Assembly (NCBI GenBank): GCA_016946835.1
Contig: JACVTC010000089.1
Location: forward strand, 1 to 64,000
Reading direction: 5' to 3'
Length of the DNA stretch: 64,000 bases
DNA from: Neocallimastix lanati (nom. inval.)
Taxonomy: Eukaryota > Neocallimastigomycota > Neocallimastigomycetes > Neocallimastigales > Neocallimastigaceae
The translations under genes and the position numbers were made by a program. Under the pieces are notes generated by a model. That model saw only the letters and a list, made by a program, of their open reading frames with translations, made no database searches and had not been told where the DNA came from. This document shows, in pieces, positions 40,304-51,900 of this stretch. The first letter of the stretch is position 1. Each line of letters begins with the position of its first letter.

Positions 40304-43300
40304 CTATATTGTAGCTGAGTTATATTTTACTATATTTTTGAGGTGTACATTCCGATTTAATAATATTCCTGAATTTGGATCAGCTAACGTAACTGTATTA
40401 AACTTTTTCTTGATTACTTTTAAAGGTCCATTAAAATAAGGTTCTAGTTTAGTTCTACTAAAGTTTCTAACTAGGACTAAATCTCCCTCCTTGATTTCCT
40501 TAGCCTGATTCATACTTTGTTTTTCTTCTCGTCTAACAGCCCAATATTTATTTGCATTTTTCACATTTTCTGATGCTTCTATGGTCCATCTATAATGAGA
40601 TATAAACTTTTCCAATAGAATTTCATCAGAAGATTTATTTATACCTTTAGTCGGTCTTGCAGCTATATCAAAAGGTTGTTGGTCTTCACGACCATAAACT
40701 AATTCAAAACTAGAATGGTTAGTGGTACTATTTTTAACAGTTCTTAAAGCCCAGAGAGCAGAGGGTAATACCTCATCCCAATCTTTATTTTTTGTCCCAA
40801 GCAATCTAAGGAGTTTACCAATTTCTTTATTACGACTTTCCGTAAGTCCATTAGATTCGGGATGATATGTTGTAACAAATTTTATATATACATCATATAG
40901 ATCTAAAAATATTTTAGTCATATCTGATGTAAATTGGGCACCATTATCGGTGGTAATTACTTGGGGAACTCCATGACGAGAAAATATGTTAATAAGGAAC
41001 TTAATTACGTCTTTAGAAGTGATATTTTCAGTGGGTTCTGCTTCTACCCACTTAGTGAAATAATCAACAGCTACTATTATATATTGATTATTACTTCTAG
41101 TTTTAACCAGTGGACCGATAATGTCCAAACCAAGATGTACAAAAGGTCCTTCCACTTTAGTAGGTAGATTTTCTGTAGGCTCTGGATAAGGTTGTGGTCG
41201 ATTTAATTGACATTTTTCACACTTACTGACAACACGTTTAACATCATTCACCATGTCGTTCCAATAATAACTCTTACGTAAACGTTGATAAGTCTTATAA
41301 TAACCATCGTGTCCAATATTATGAGCCTCTAATATTAATTTTATTCTTTCATTAAGATCGGTTACTAATTTTCTATAATTGTTACCATCAATAAAGTAGT
41401 CAATACCATCAATAGTGGTGAATTTTTCATTGATAAAATCATGTATTACTTTGGATAATAAGGCTTCATTTTCATCATTCGTAATATCATGGTTAATTAT
41501 TTTCGTAGCTAAAACTACATTTTCTTTATTATTTTTCATTCGGGATAGGGCATCAGCAAGCACATTCTTTTTACCGGTTTCATATCTAATGTCTACACCA
41601 AGCATACTAGCTGTCAAACACCACCTAGTTTGCCTTGCATTATGTGGTTCCTTATTTTTGAACAACCCTAGTAACGGTTTATGGTCCGTATATACAATAG
41701 TTGGTATTGGATTTCCATCTATATACGGTTTTAATTTAGTTATACAATAATATAGGGCAGCACCTTCTAGGTCCGTTATACCATAATGCTTTTCTGCTCT
41801 GGTCAAACTTCTACTAATAAAGTGAATAGGGTGTTCTTTTCCAGTTTCATTATCTTTTTGTAATAACACACCTCCTATTCCATCATAAGAAGCATCGGTA
41901 CGTATAATAAATTCTTTATCAAACTGAGGGAAACTTAATATGGGTGCATTTATTAGTTTTTCTTTCAGTACTTCAAACGATTTTTGGTGTTCACTAGTCC
42001 AAACATACTTCACACCTTTCCTTAATAATTTACACAAACACGCAGTAATTTGTGAATATTTATCGATGAAATTTCTATAGTATCCAACAGCTCCTAAAAA
42101 TGAACGTAATTCATGGATGTCCTGAGGGGGTTTCCAATCTCTGATAACCTCGATTTTACTATCAAGAGGTTTTAAGCCTTTAGTGGTTAATCTATGCCCC
42201 AAAACATTCACTTCTGTTTTCATGAAGTGACACTTTTCAATATTAAGTTTTAATCTATTTTCTTTGAGTATGGATAAAACTTGTTGAATATGTTGGAGGT
42301 GTTCTTCAACTGTTTTAGAGTATATAAGTATATCATCGATAAAATTATAAACACACTTTCCTATTAAAGGAAATAGGATTCTATTCATTTCTCTTTGAAA
42401 GGTTGCAGGAGCGTTGGTTAAACCAAATGGCATAACTTTAAATTGGTAGTTACCAAACTTAGTGGTGAAAGTTGTTATACCAATACTTTCTTCCTCCATT
42501 AAAATTTGGTGATATCCAGAGTATAAGTCAATGGTAGTGAAGATAGTTGCACCATTGAGACTATCAAAAATTTCATCAATGTATGGTATAGAATAAGAAT
42601 CCTTTATAGTAGAATCATTAACCTTCCTATAATCTACACACATACGCCATTTCCCATTAGGCTTTGGTACTAGAACAATAGGCGAAGACCATTCAGAATT
42701 TGAAGGCTCAATTAACTTTTTATTAATTAACTTAGTTAATTCTTCCTTTAAAATATCTGTCTTTAATTTTGTTAGCCGATAAGCTCTTTGTTTTATAGGT
42801 TTGGTACCAGCTTTTAGATTTATTTTGTGTGGTGAAAGCAATGATGGTGTTAATTCCTCAGACGACGTAGCAACAATTTCTATATTGTCCTCTAATAGGT
42901 GTATTATATCAGTTCTATATTTTTCATTTAGAGTATTCATAAATATTGTATTATGTATATATTCCATAGGTGGTAATCCTTCTAATTTCTTTAATTCCCC
43001 ACCAGCATATTTTTCCTTACTATTATCCTCAAGTAATTTGTTAACACTACAAATATATTTTTCGTCAATTGCAGAATTATTTATTGGTGTAATAGAACTG
43101 ATAGTACCATCCATGTTATATTTACATAAGCAATTATTTAAGGGATTAATAAATAATCTATTATCAACTATAGTTTTTAAATTAATTAGCATGTCATAAA
43201 ATGGTTCCTCTTTTTCTACAATTCGGAAATCAATTAACAATGAAAGCTCATTAATTTTCACAGGTATCCTAACGACTATTCCTTCAGAGCATTCATCGTC

Positions 43301-44416
43301 TCTAGTGGCAAGCATTATTCTACCACAACTATGACCAACAACGGTATATTGGTATGGTAGAGAATTATAATATTTTTGTGACATAATATTTAAATTACTA
43401 CACGTATCAATAAGTAATTTTCCAGATACACCATCAACAGAGGCATCTACCATTGCAATATCCTCCTCTGTTATTTCTGTACTTTTACTTTTATAGTTAT
43501 GATCAACATTATTAACTAATGTTGTAGTAGCAACTACATTATTAATAGCGCCAACAACATTAGTGGTGGCTTTTACTAGTTTTAAACCTTGGGAAACTTG
43601 ACTTCTTATTTTAGGCGCAGCATTCCAAAGCTGTCCAAAGGTAATATTACACTTGGTATTGCTTAAATCATCCCATACATCATATTCCTTATAATTAGAA
43701 AGCATTTTAATAATTCGATTTACCCGAGGTATTTTCATACTATTATTATTATCATTATTATTATTATTATTATTAATACCATCTGTATTAATTAATTTAT
43801 TTAATATATTTTTATTATTCGTTACATGATTATTATCGATAATAGTTTCATTATTATTAATATTAATAGTATTATTATTATTAATATCATTTACGACTGG
43901 GGTTTTTCTAATAGTTCCGTTGTTACTATTATTAGGATTACTAGTATTATTATTATTATTTTTGTCTTTTTTTCTTTCTCTAGTTTGGTTAATTTCCCTT
44001 GGAGCTTCTACATTATCAACTTTTGAAGTTATTTCCTCTTTATTAGTAATTAAGTTTACATTAGACTGACTGGATGATGCAGTTTCGAATTCTTTAGAAT
44101 TAGTACTAGATTTCAAAAATCTTTCTTTATCACGTATTGCTTTTTCAATTTTCTTTTCTTTATTGATATTTGGTTGAATAATTATTGATGTTTGCAACTG
44201 TTTCTTATGAGGTATCACCTCTTCAGTTTCCAATTCTCTTTCTTTTCTTTTTCTTAATGCAGGAGTGTTTATAGGTCGTGGATTATCACGTAGGCTTTTA
44301 TGAATTTTCCTTCCTTTTCCATTATCTAACTCAACATCACTTTCATCAAGTTTTCTTTTTGCCGCACCGACAAAATATTCTCCTACCTGATCATGACTTT
44401 TGATAGTATAATCCAC
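40304..44416 (-). CDS. Element A Pol (protease, RT, RNase H, integrase)
   Basis: This open frame of about 1370 codons is part of a retrotransposon and looks whole. Its first 330 residues are charged and Asn-rich. A protease core (LLIDTCSNLN, with DTC in place of DTG) lies near residue 335. Reverse transcriptase follows, with CVDYRKVND and the catalytic FIDD near 690. RNase H comes next (IIRTDASYDGIGGVLLQ), then the integrase zinc region (HNIGHDGYYKTYQRLRKSYY) near 1035 and the DDE core from about 1098 (HLGLDIIGP) to 1190 (TESRNKEIG). A GPY/F-like end (EPYFNGPLKVIKKKF) closes it. No ATG marks the start. The frame is already open inside the end of gag, fitting expression by -1 frameshift. Confidence 0.92.
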   Translation of the reverse strand: MDYTIKSHDQVGEYFVGAAKRKLDESDVELDNGKGRKIHKSLRDNPRPINTPALRKRKERELETEEVIPHKKQLQTSIIIQPNINKEKKIEKAIRDKERFLKSSTNSKEFETASSSQSNVNLITNKEEITSKVDNVEAPREINQTRERKKDKNNNNNTSNPNNSNNGTIRKTPVVNDINNNNTININNNETIIDNNHVTNNKNILNKLINTDGINNNNNNNDNNNSMKIPRVNRIIKMLSNYKEYDVWDDLSNTKCNITFGQLWNAAPKIRSQVSQGLKLVKATTNVVGAINNVVATTTLVNNVDHNYKSKSTEITEEDIAMVDASVDGVSGKLLIDTCSNLNIMSQKYYNSLPYQYTVVGHSCGRIMLATRDDECSEGIVVRIPVKINELSLLIDFRIVEKEEPFYDMLINLKTIVDNRLFINPLNNCLCKYNMDGTISSITPINNSAIDEKYICSVNKLLEDNSKEKYAGGELKKLEGLPPMEYIHNTIFMNTLNEKYRTDIIHLLEDNIEIVATSSEELTPSLLSPHKINLKAGTKPIKQRAYRLTKLKTDILKEELTKLINKKLIEPSNSEWSSPIVLVPKPNGKWRMCVDYRKVNDSTIKDSYSIPYIDEIFDSLNGATIFTTIDLYSGYHQILMEEESIGITTFTTKFGNYQFKVMPFGLTNAPATFQREMNRILFPLIGKCVYNFIDDILIYSKTVEEHLQHIQQVLSILKENRLKLNIEKCHFMKTEVNVLGHRLTTKGLKPLDSKIEVIRDWKPPQDIHELRSFLGAVGYYRNFIDKYSQITACLCKLLRKGVKYVWTSEHQKSFEVLKEKLINAPILSFPQFDKEFIIRTDASYDGIGGVLLQKDNETGKEHPIHFISRSLTRAEKHYGITDLEGAALYYCITKLKPYIDGNPIPTIVYTDHKPLLGLFKNKEPHNARQTRWCLTASMLGVDIRYETGKKNVLADALSRMKNNKENVVLATKIINHDITNDENEALLSKVIHDFINEKFTTIDGIDYFIDGNNYRKLVTDLNERIKLILEAHNIGHDGYYKTYQRLRKSYYWNDMVNDVKRVVSKCEKCQLNRPQPYPEPTENLPTKVEGPFVHLGLDIIGPLVKTRSNNQYIIVAVDYFTKWVEAEPTENITSKDVIKFLINIFSRHGVPQVITTDNGAQFTSDMTKIFLDLYDVYIKFVTTYHPESNGLTESRNKEIGKLLRLLGTKNKDWDEVLPSALWALRTVKNSTTNHSSFELVYGREDQQPFDIAARPTKGINKSSDEILLEKFISHYRWTIEASENVKNANKYWAVRREEKQSMNQAKEIKEGDLVLVRNFSRTKLEPYFNGPLKVIKKKFNTVTLADPNSGILLNRNVHLKNIVKYNSATI

Positions 44417-44482
44417 TCTGTAGTCTTTACTTTCTGCATCAGAAGAATTGGAAGTATATTTTAATGAAGCTATTTTTTTGAT

Positions 44483-44515
44483 GGGAGTGCTTCCTCTCCC
44501 TTCTACTGGTTTAAA
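44483..44515 (-). promoter_or_regulatory. -1 frameshift signal between gag and pol of element A
   Basis: On the minus strand the heptamer TTTAAAC (44515-44509) sits in gag phase as T TTA AAC. An 8-nt spacer that includes the gag stop follows, then a perfect 5-bp GC-rich stem GGGAG/CTCCC with an 8-nt loop (44500-44483). The pol frame lies in the -1 phase and is open across this point. Ty3/gypsy elements are known to use -1 frameshifting. Confidence 0.75.
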
Positions 44516-45462
44516 GGTCCTTTGGAAAAAATCTGTTTCTTATTTTCTTCTATAATGGCTTGTAGTTTGGGACAATGTTGTTGATAATGTCCAGGTTCCT
44601 TACAGAAGAAACAGGTTTTGACGGTAGAGTTTCTTGGTCCATGTGTAAGGTTCTCCCTTTCACTTTCATCAGAAACTTTTTTATTGTCCCTGTTTTCATA
44701 AGTATTTCTTGGTGGTGAACTACGACTCTTATTATAATTATTATTATTATTGTTGGAAACATTTCTATTAGGACTTGGTACACGATGTAACCTCACAGCA
44801 AGTCTATCCACTTTTTCTGCAATTTCATAAGCCTTTGAAAGTGGTATATCATCAATTAAAGTTACTCTTTTCCAGGCCTCAATATTATTCTCAAGTGCAT
44901 CAGCATAGTCCAAGATACTGATTTGCTTTTTGTGAGTTTTATCTAATTTTAAATATAATGTCCGATATCTTTTATTAAAATCCCTTACTTTTTCATTTCT
45001 ACCAATTTTAAGAGCACGCAATTCCCTTAATAAGGTATTCTGATCTTCCTTTGCCCCATAGAATACTTCAAGAGCGTTGACGATCTCGACAAAAGAAGGA
45101 TAACGGTTAGTTCTAACACTATCATTACTAGAGATACTTGAACTAGTAGAGCTACTGGTGCTAGATCCTGACATCTCACCAGTATCAGTGGAACCATTCA
45201 ATTCTACATCTTCTTCTGCTGTAGTAGCAGGTAGTTCTAATTCTTGGATAATTTGTCTTGGTTCACCAGTAGACGTTAATAGGCAAGCAACAAAAATAGT
45301 TTTTGGATCAGTGATATTTTGTAATTGGATCCATAACTCAATTTCAGAAGCCCAAGATTTTATATCCAAATGGTCCTTGTTTAATTTATCAACATATTTT
45401 AGTTCCTTTTTAAGATCTTTAAATGAAGGAACATTAGTAGTATCATTAGTAACTGAAGCCAT
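44503..45462 (-). CDS. Element A Gag with CCHC zinc knuckle
   Basis: This is the structural protein of the retrotransposon, 319 aa from the ATG at 45462 (MASVTNDTTN). The middle (SWASEIELWIQLQNI through FNKRYRTLYLKLDKTHKKQI) has the helical layout of Ty3-type Gag. A basic Ser/Asn-rich stretch precedes one CX2CX4HX4C knuckle (CFFCKEPGHYQQHC) close to the C-terminus. Pol is in the next frame downstream. Confidence 0.9.
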   Translation of the reverse strand: MASVTNDTTNVPSFKDLKKELKYVDKLNKDHLDIKSWASEIELWIQLQNITDPKTIFVACLLTSTGEPRQIIQELELPATTAEEDVELNGSTDTGEMSGSSTSSSTSSSISSNDSVRTNRYPSFVEIVNALEVFYGAKEDQNTLLRELRALKIGRNEKVRDFNKRYRTLYLKLDKTHKKQISILDYADALENNIEAWKRVTLIDDIPLSKAYEIAEKVDRLAVRLHRVPSPNRNVSNNNNNNYNKSRSSPPRNTYENRDNKKVSDESERENLTHGPRNSTVKTCFFCKEPGHYQQHCPKLQAIIEENKKQIFSKGPLNQ

Positions 45463-45520
45463 ATTTCTTGAGTAGAAATTATACAGTAATATAGGTAAAA
45501 TATTCAAAATAAAAATAATA

Positions 45521-45581
<61 letters not shown>

Positions 45582-45707
45582 TTGTGTGTGTAAGTATGTT
45601 ATAGATATATATAATATAGTATTAGAATTTATAAGTTTACAAACACTTCAGAGATTAGAAAAAAAAAATAGGTAAGTTTACAAACACTTCAGAGATAAAA
45701 AAAAATA

Positions 45708-45753
<46 letters not shown>

Positions 45754-45822
45754 TTTGATATCCAAGATTAAAATATTTTATAATTATTGTTTATTAAATT
45801 ATATCTTTATAGTTATTTATAT

Positions 45823-46032
45823 GAGGTTCGAAATACACTTCGACCACCTACAAGAAATATATTTTTAGGTTCGAATAACACTCGACCACCTAAGGAAATT
45901 TTATATTATTGGTTCGAATACCTTTCGATCACCAATAGAAGATATAATTATATTAAGGTTATAAGCTCGAATGACACTTCGACCACTTATAATGATAATT
46001 ATTTGGTTCAAGATACACCTCGACAACCAAAT
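45823..46032 (-). repeat. Array of five hairpins with conserved core and variable stems
   Basis: Units lie at 45823-45850, 45865-45893, 45907-45937, 45959-45992 and 46001-46032. Each has a conserved core (plus strand about TTCGAATNACACTTCGACCA) flanked by 6-8 bases that differ from unit to unit yet stay complementary: TTAGGT/ACCTAA, TATTGGT/ACCAATA, TTATAAG/CTTATAA, ATTTGGTT/AACCAAAT. The inner TCGA pairs also persist. This covariation points to a selected RNA structure in the genomic transcript. Confidence 0.8.
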
Positions 46033-46935
46033 TAAACAGGTAGTAAAAAAAAAATATAGTAGTCTTTCTTCTTTGGCTCAATTTCACTTAACCACAGAGT
46101 AAGAACAGTAAACAAAAAATTTTTTTTTTTTTTTTTTAGAATTCAGTACACTAGAATTTCTTATATGTAGCACGGAATAAATTAATTGCTAAATTAAAAA
46201 AAATTAATATGGAAAATTTATAAATATTTCTTATATATATATTATTAGCTTTATATTATTTTCGGATCCGCAGATTCTTTACAGGGCCGTTCGACCTCCA
46301 CTATTGAACCGTCAGAATAGTGAATATAACAGAGTAGTGTGTGCCTGTACGAACACGGGACCTTACCACTTTTTCTATTCTGTTATCACTTGTATCACTA
46401 AACCTTATTCAATAATGCTCTACTACCTCCCTATGTATAAAGCAATCCTTCTCCTATTCTCTAATATAAACGTCTAATTTTTATATCTATATATATCAAC
46501 AGTCTTGGTATCAATATATAGATACTATATATATGTATATATTTATAAATTTGAATTTATAATTTCAATTATAATATAATTTAGTCGATAATATAAATAC
46601 GAATTACTATATACACTTAATTGTAACAAAGCCTTAAGCTAAGGAGTTTTTCATCCAACAGCCGCCGATTACAATAAGTTATAAATTGTATAAAAGTATT
46701 CTTATATTAATGAATAAATGTATAATATAATTAAATTATTATTCTTACTAATTAGTACTTGACAGGAATAAATATTTCAAAGTTTTATATCATACTGTTT
46801 CTCTTGCACAAACAGAAATATAACAACTTTGTTGTATGAAATTATTTATCCAACTAATATAGTAAGGACGTAGGTGCTACTTTAAATTATTAATATTTAT
46901 TTATGTATATATTATATTTCTATATTATTGTAAAA

Positions 46936-46970
<35 letters not shown>

Positions 46971-47016
46971 AAATAAAATTATTGTGTATGTTTTAATATT
47001 AGTTTTTAATTTTGAA

Positions 47017-47035
47017 ATCCCCGATATCTCCACCA
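47017..47035 (-). promoter_or_regulatory. tRNA-type primer binding site of element A
   Basis: The minus strand reads TGGTGGAGATATCGGGGAT, starting 7 nt inside the 5' LTR. Its complement ends in CCACCA and looks like the T-arm and acceptor end of a tRNA. The tRNA identity cannot be given from this window. Confidence 0.65.
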
Positions 47036-47042
47036 AACTTTA

Positions 47043-48109
47043 TGTTATGGTTCGAGGAATTCAAAAAAAAAAATTATATAATATTAAAACACAAAAAAAA
47101 ATTTTATTCTTTCACAATAATTTTTATTTATTTATTATATTTTTATTTTAATTTTTATTTTATTTTTATTATTATTTTTATTTATTTATTTTATTTTTAT
47201 TTTATTTTTATTATTATTTTTATTTATTTATTTTATTTTTATTTTATTTTTATTATTATTTTTATTTTATTTTTATTATTATTTTTATTTATTTTTATTT
47301 TCTTTTTTTTTTTTTTTTATTTATTTATTTTTATTATTTCTATTTTTTTTTCCTTTTTTTTTTTTTTTTTCTCTCTCCCCTAAAAAGGGGTTCCAAGGTA
47401 GTCAATTTATATCTTTTTGAAGATATAAAAGTAGCAAAGCCTCTGGAAGTGGTTGAAGAGATGGAAAAACAATAGATTTTTAAATCTTATTGATTATTTC
47501 CTTATTGTAATAAATAGAAATTTTATTATTTCCTAATATTCAAATTAACCAAAATAAATCTATAATATAAAAGATGCATTATAGATAAGAATTAAACAAA
47601 AAAAAAGAGAAGCAGTATTACAATAAAATTGAATACTTTAACTTAATTTTGATACTAATTTAATATGTAATCTTATATATTAATTTGAATGACATAATAG
47701 AAAATAAAATACATTTATTAATATATGAAAAATCTTTTACAATTTTAAATACAGAAAATTTTATTTTATTTATTTCTTTCATTTCAATTATTTCTTAATT
47801 CGAAAGACAGAAATATTGATAAAGTTATTTAAGTTGTTTATATACAGGAATTATTCCTTATTTAGAAAAATAATACTAAAAGTAATTAGTACTATGTTAT
47901 TGCTAAACTCTCATAAATTTAATTTACCTTTATAAGGAATGAACATAAATTTAAATTAAATTTTATGTATAAACTTAAATTTTCAGATCAAATAATATAG
48001 TAAAATTATTAATGTAAAGAATACATAAATTTATTAATATTTTAAAAATCACCTTGACTATATTAAAAAGTTTTTAATAAGAATCAATTTATTACTTCAT
48101 TCTTTATCA
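47043..48109 (-). repeat. 5' LTR of element A
   Basis: This is the second copy of the element A LTR, with the same TG and CA ends. The final CA (48108-48109) forms the first two bases of the CATTA target duplication of element B, which shows that B arrived after A. Confidence 0.93.
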
Positions 48110-48112
48110 TTA

Positions 48113-48910
48113 TGTAATAATTTCATTATAATATTTATTATAACAAAATTATTAACTACAACCTGATACTAACATCAAGTTGAGAAAATAAGAAAACAAT
48201 TAGAAAAAATAAAGAAAATTTTAACTTATCTTGACAGAGAAGAGTTTATTATAAACAAATATAATAAACAACACAAAATAAAAGAACACTTATTGAAAAT
48301 GTTTGTAGATTTTATTAATTATTATTATATATTTATTAATATTTGTTATATAATAATAACTCTTGATTTCTCAAAAATTTAGAGAAATCAATAGCTATTT
48401 ATACGAAAAATTAAATAATAAAATTTTATAAATTTTATATAAAATAATAATTTAAAAGGTTTTCTAATCTTAACAATTATCTTATCTAGAAAAAGATTAG
48501 AAGAAAAAACTAGATAAGTTCTTTAAGGAAAAACCAATTTATTATTATAATAAATTAGAAAAAACCTTAAAGTCCGATAAAATTAATTTATATTTTAATA
48601 AGAAAATAAAAAAACTTTAAAGTCCGTTAATTCAAATTTTAATTAAAAATAATAATTAAATAATTAATTTATTACTATAAAAATTAATAAAATTTATAAT
48701 TAATTAAATAAATTAAATAAAATTAATGTATACTAAATAAATTTAAAGAAAAAATTTTTTAATTAAATTAAAACTATAATTAAATGTACAAATACATGTT
48801 AACTTGATAAATAATTACTAATTTAATGAATGAATGTATAAATTATGTAATAGATAAATAATCAAATAAAGAAATTATAATTATTTAACAAATAATTATA
48901 GTTTCTTACA
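48113..48910 (-). repeat. 3' LTR of element B
   Basis: It begins TGTAATAATTTC and ends GTTTCTTACA on the plus strand, matching 53512-54309. The minus-strand TATAAATA is at 48396-48403 and the inferred transcript start motif at 48353-48364. The Gag-Pol stop codon is made by the first bases of this LTR. Confidence 0.95.
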
Positions 48911-51900
48911 TTGCTCCTTCTAAATTATTTGGTTCTGTTAAGTCTTTATTTCTCTTTGTATAAGGTTCCAATTGAGAGATATGAAATACTGGATGGAGAT
49001 GTAGGTTTTCTGGCAACTCCAAACGGTAGTTCATTCTTTCCCTCTTTTCTAAAATTTTAAAAGGTCCTAAATATTGTGATGCAAGCTTCTTAGACGGTTC
49101 ATTTGTGAAATAGAAGCGTTTGAGCCACACTAAGTCGTTGACCTGAAAGGATGGACCAATTGATTTTCTACTGTCTCCATATTTTTTAAAGTCTTCTTTA
49201 GCCTTTAAAAGATGTTTTTTAAGTGCTTCAAAATGAGCAGCCCAGTCTCTGGTGAGAATGGATGCGTTATCTTTAAGAAGCACAGGTGGAGAATCAATAG
49301 AACTCTTGGGATTAAATCCATAATTTGCATAGAACGGTGACATTCCTATTGATTTGTTGAGTGAATCATTATATGCAAACTCACAAAGTGGAATATAGTA
49401 GCACCATTCACTTTGAACAGAGGAGCAGTAGCAACGTAAATATTGCTCGATTACTGAGTTAGTACGCTCAATCTGACCGTTGGATTGTTGATGATGGGCG
49501 GTTGCTAATCTTGGTTTAGTATTAAGAGCATAACATAAAGAAGTCCAGAATTCAGATGAAAACTGGGAACCGTGGTCGGATACAATAATCCTGGGGAATC
49601 CATGATACCTAAAAACATTAAATAAAAGAAGTTTAGCTGTTAGTTCGGCTGTGGGGACATCAGAGCATGGCACGAGATGGACCATTTTAGTTAAATGGTC
49701 TGCTACTACCATAAGACAAGTGCAGTTTTGAGAAGTGGGTAAAGCTACAATGAAGTCAACGCCTATAACTTCCCAGGGTTTTGTAGGAATGGGAAGGGGT
49801 TGAATTTTCCCGTAAGGCTTGTGTCTTCTTAATTTATTTTTACTGCATATCTCACATGAAAGAACGTAATTATTAACATCCTTTTTCATGTTAGGCCACC
49901 AGTAGAACTTTTTAAGTTTTTCAAAAGTTCTATCTACCCCCTGATGACCACTGGTAGGAGCATCGTGGAAGGATTTAAGAATCCTTACTTTTAAAGTGGA
50001 AGGGACTATAATACGTCCTTGGAAGTGTAGAACACCTTCCACAAGACTAAATAAAGAACTTTTAATATTCTTTGAATTATTTTTAAGTTTTATCATAATA
50101 TCTTTACAGTACTTATCAGCCTTCTGAGCTTCGATAAGACTGTTGATATTATCACGAGTTGAGCAAAGAATATCTTTTCCTTGAGGAGATTCATTCTTGT
50201 AATCGGGCCTCCTAGATAAGGCGTCGGGTTTGTAGCTTTGAGAACCAGGCCTGAAAACAATTCTATAATCAAATTTTGATAAGAATAAACCCCAACGTAT
50301 TTGACGTTGATTTAGGTGTTGAGGCTTTTTAAAATATAACAGATTCTTATGATCTGTTATGACTTGGACTGGAAACTTGGCACCTTCAAGATGATGCCTC
50401 CATACGTCGAAAGCCGTGATTATAGCGAGAAGTTCTTTATCATATATTGTGTAGTTAACTTCCGCTTTATTCAATGACCTTGAATGAAAGGCCACCGGAT
50501 GTAATAAATTATCGTTACTTCCCAGTTGAGACAAGACACAACCAATAGCAAAATCGCTTGCATCTGTTTCAACTATAAACTCTTTATCGGGATCAGGATA
50601 TATTAATACTTCTCCAAGGGTGAATGAATATTTCAATTTTTTAAAAGCATTGTCAGTTTCGGCATCCCAGACAAATTTTGCATCCTTTTTTAGAAGTTTA
50701 CGGAGTGGTTCAGTCTTGTCAGAAAAATTTTTAATGAACTTTCTGTAAAAGTTGCATAAGCCAAGAAAACTTTGAAGTTCTTTTAAGTTTCTTGGTATAG
50801 GCCAGTCTAAAATCGACTTCACTTTGTTTTCATCCATTATTAAACCATCGATTGAAACTGTGAAACCAAGAAAGATAGTCTTCGTGACATGGAAATCACA
50901 TTTTTCTAATTTTACAAATAGACCATTCTTGATTAATAGGTTGAGAACATTACTTACATGGGATATATGATCTTGGAGATTAATTGAATAGATGATGATG
51001 TCATCCAGATATACTTGAACATTCTTACCGATAACATCGCTTAAAACATCTTGAATAAATCTTTGAAATACAGAGGGTGCATTTCTAAGACCGAAAGGCA
51101 TTACGAGATACTCGTAATGACCAAGTGGAGTTCTGAAAGCGGTTAGGTATTCATGGCCCTCCTTTACTCTAACAAGATTGTAGGCCGACCGCAAATCCAG
51201 ACGAGTAAAGATTCTTGCACCTTTGAATGATTCAACTAAATCATTCAACCTGGGGATTGGATAACTATTACGAATAGTAATAGCATTTAAGCGCCTATAG
51301 TCGACGCAAAGCCTTAAGGTTCCATCATGTTTCCTTACGAACAATACAGGGGCTCCGGCTGGTGATTTTGACTTTCTAATAAATTTTTTCTTTAGATTTT
51401 CTTGGATATATTCCTTAAGAGCCTTGGTTTCATCTACTGTTAAAGAATATATTGGTCCAAAGTATAATTGACCACCAGGAATGAGTTCAATGGCAATATC
51501 GTATTCCCTGTGGGGTGGTAGTTTTTCTGATTGTTTTTTCTCAAATACTATTTTATATTTAGAATAATATTTTCCAATTATTTCTTCTTTGGGTATTTCT
51601 TTATTTGATTTCTCTTTATTATCCGTTTCTATTATAGCAGCACATAAATTGGTGTCGTATAATTCTTCATCAGAAATTATTTCTGGAATTATATAATCCG
51701 AGTTTTCTTGACAAATATGTTCTTCTTGGTCAACATCTTCTCGTTCGAACATTGGGGCTGTTATATCGGAGTGAAAGAGAAACTTGTTTCCTTTTGAAGA
51801 GGGGCAGTGTGAAGCGCAATATCTACCAATAAAGAAAATACTATTAGTATAATAGTTAATGTATGGGTTGTGCTTAGACAACCAATCGCGACCCAAAATT

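Larger units (their letters stand above)
45508..47042 (-). other. Structured leader of element A
   Basis: This is about 1.5 kb of untranslated leader between the 5' LTR and gag. It holds two poly-T runs (about 45523-45579 and 45716-45751), a 24-bp direct repeat (45632-45655 and 45673-45696), a hairpin array (separate entry), another hairpin (CACTATT and AATAGTG at 46299-46322) and a G+C-richer segment at about 46258-46470. No credible coding frame is seen. Confidence 0.6.
39213..48109 (-). mobile_element. Ty3/gypsy element A, looks whole
   Basis: This is a full LTR retrotransposon on the minus strand. It has LTRs of about 1067 bp at both ends, a tRNA-type primer site, a 1.5-kb structured leader, gag, pol and a purine tract at the 3' LTR. 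TTAA lies at both outer edges (39209-39212; 48110-48112 plus 54315), consistent with a 4-bp target duplication. By eye the LTRs differ by only two substitutions and one base in a T run, so the insertion is young. The next element, B, inserted at its right border. Confidence 0.92.
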
